From: an uncultured Collinsella sp.
GTDB taxonomy: Bacteria; Actinomycetota; Coriobacteriia; Coriobacteriales; Coriobacteriaceae
Length of the DNA: 22,513 nucleotides
Reading direction: 5' to 3'
Assembly (NCBI GenBank): GCA_900543945.1
Contig: UQTN01000023.1
Location: 1 to 22,513, forward strand
Made by a program: the position numbers and the translations under genes. Position 1 is the stretch's first letter, and each line of letters opens with the position of its first letter. Shown here piece after piece: positions 22,317 through 22,513 of the stretch. The notes under the pieces were generated by a model. It was not told the DNA's origin and did not search any database. It saw only the letters and a list, made by a program, of their open reading frames with translations.

Positions 22317-22513
22317 ATGGCGGCTCGCGTCTGCCTAGTCCACTATCACGAGGTTGGGCTGAAGGGCAAGAACCGCGCACATTTTGAGCATATCCTCATG
22401 GATAATATCAAGGCGGCCTTGGCCGCCTTTTCCGTGAACGCCGTGTCTCGAATTTCCGGTTATATCCTCGTGACCTTTAACGAGCATCAGGCCGACGAGG
22501 CGGCGCGTGTCAT
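22317..22513 (+). CDS. thiI: Probable tRNA 4-thiouridine synthase ThiI (3' end outside the window)
   Basis: The frame is open from ATG 22317, immediately after the rpoZ stop, to the window end, giving 65 codons plus two bases. The N-terminus MAARVCLVHYHEVGLKGKN, then R at residue 20 and an F-E pair, matches the ferredoxin-like N-terminal domain of ThiI, whose family pattern is a Y-x-E-x-x-L-K-G-K-N-R segment. ThiI uses cysteine-derived sulfur to thiolate U8 of tRNA and, in some bacteria, to supply thiamine synthesis. The PP-loop and rhodanese regions lie beyond the window, so the call rests on this first domain. Confidence 0.78.
   Translation, partial: MAARVCLVHYHEVGLKGKNRAHFEHILMDNIKAALAAFSVNAVSRISGYILVTFNEHQADEAARV

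Overview
The window reads as a chromosomal segment of a high-GC, anaerobic, fermentative actinobacterium of the Coriobacteriia, most likely Collinsella or a close relative. This placement is an inference. It rests on the actinobacterial-type integration host factor upstream of gmk, a zinc-ribbon L28 protein, a complete AdhE, an NAD-linked class 1B dihydroorotate dehydrogenase (PyrK plus PyrD), the MEP isoprenoid route, and frequent GTG/TTG starts. Almost all of the window is densely packed housekeeping DNA.

Positions 1-9936 (+ strand): the 3' end of rpsB, then tsf and a terminator. A second transcription unit follows: pyrH, frr, uppS, cdsA, dxr, rseP, ispG, proS. It joins UMP kinase and ribosome recycling to isoprenoid synthesis (Dxr, IspG), undecaprenyl diphosphate synthesis (UppS), CDP-diacylglycerol synthesis (CdsA), a site-2 membrane protease and prolyl-tRNA synthetase. 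Genes are separated by 0-25 nt or overlap by 1 nt. Two terminator hairpins follow proS.

Positions 10113-13614 (- strand): a small phosphotransferase-fold kinase and the large bifunctional aldehyde/alcohol dehydrogenase AdhE, separated by a GC-rich hairpin. An extended -10 promoter and an inverted repeat lie upstream of adhE.

Positions 13768-14846: a REP-associated Y1 (HUH) transposase flanked by inverted clusters of a short hairpin-forming repeat with the core TGGGGACAGACTTAG. The cluster abuts the terminator of rpmB (- strand, 14948-15136). This is the only recognisable mobile DNA.

Positions 15428-20911 (+ strand): a pyrimidine operon, pyrR-pyrB-pyrC-pyrK-pyrD-pyrF, preceded by a leader whose sequence can form mutually exclusive hairpins ending in a terminator. 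A second terminator-like hairpin sits between pyrC and pyrK. carAB and pyrE are not in the window.

Positions 21098-22513 (+ strand): mihF, gmk, rpoZ and the start of a thiI-like gene, tightly packed.

No CRISPR array, rRNA, tRNA, prophage or defence system was found. The points most worth a second look are the helix-turn-helix-like insert in RseP, the pyr leader, the hairpin repeats around the transposase, and the hairpin inside the pyr operon.
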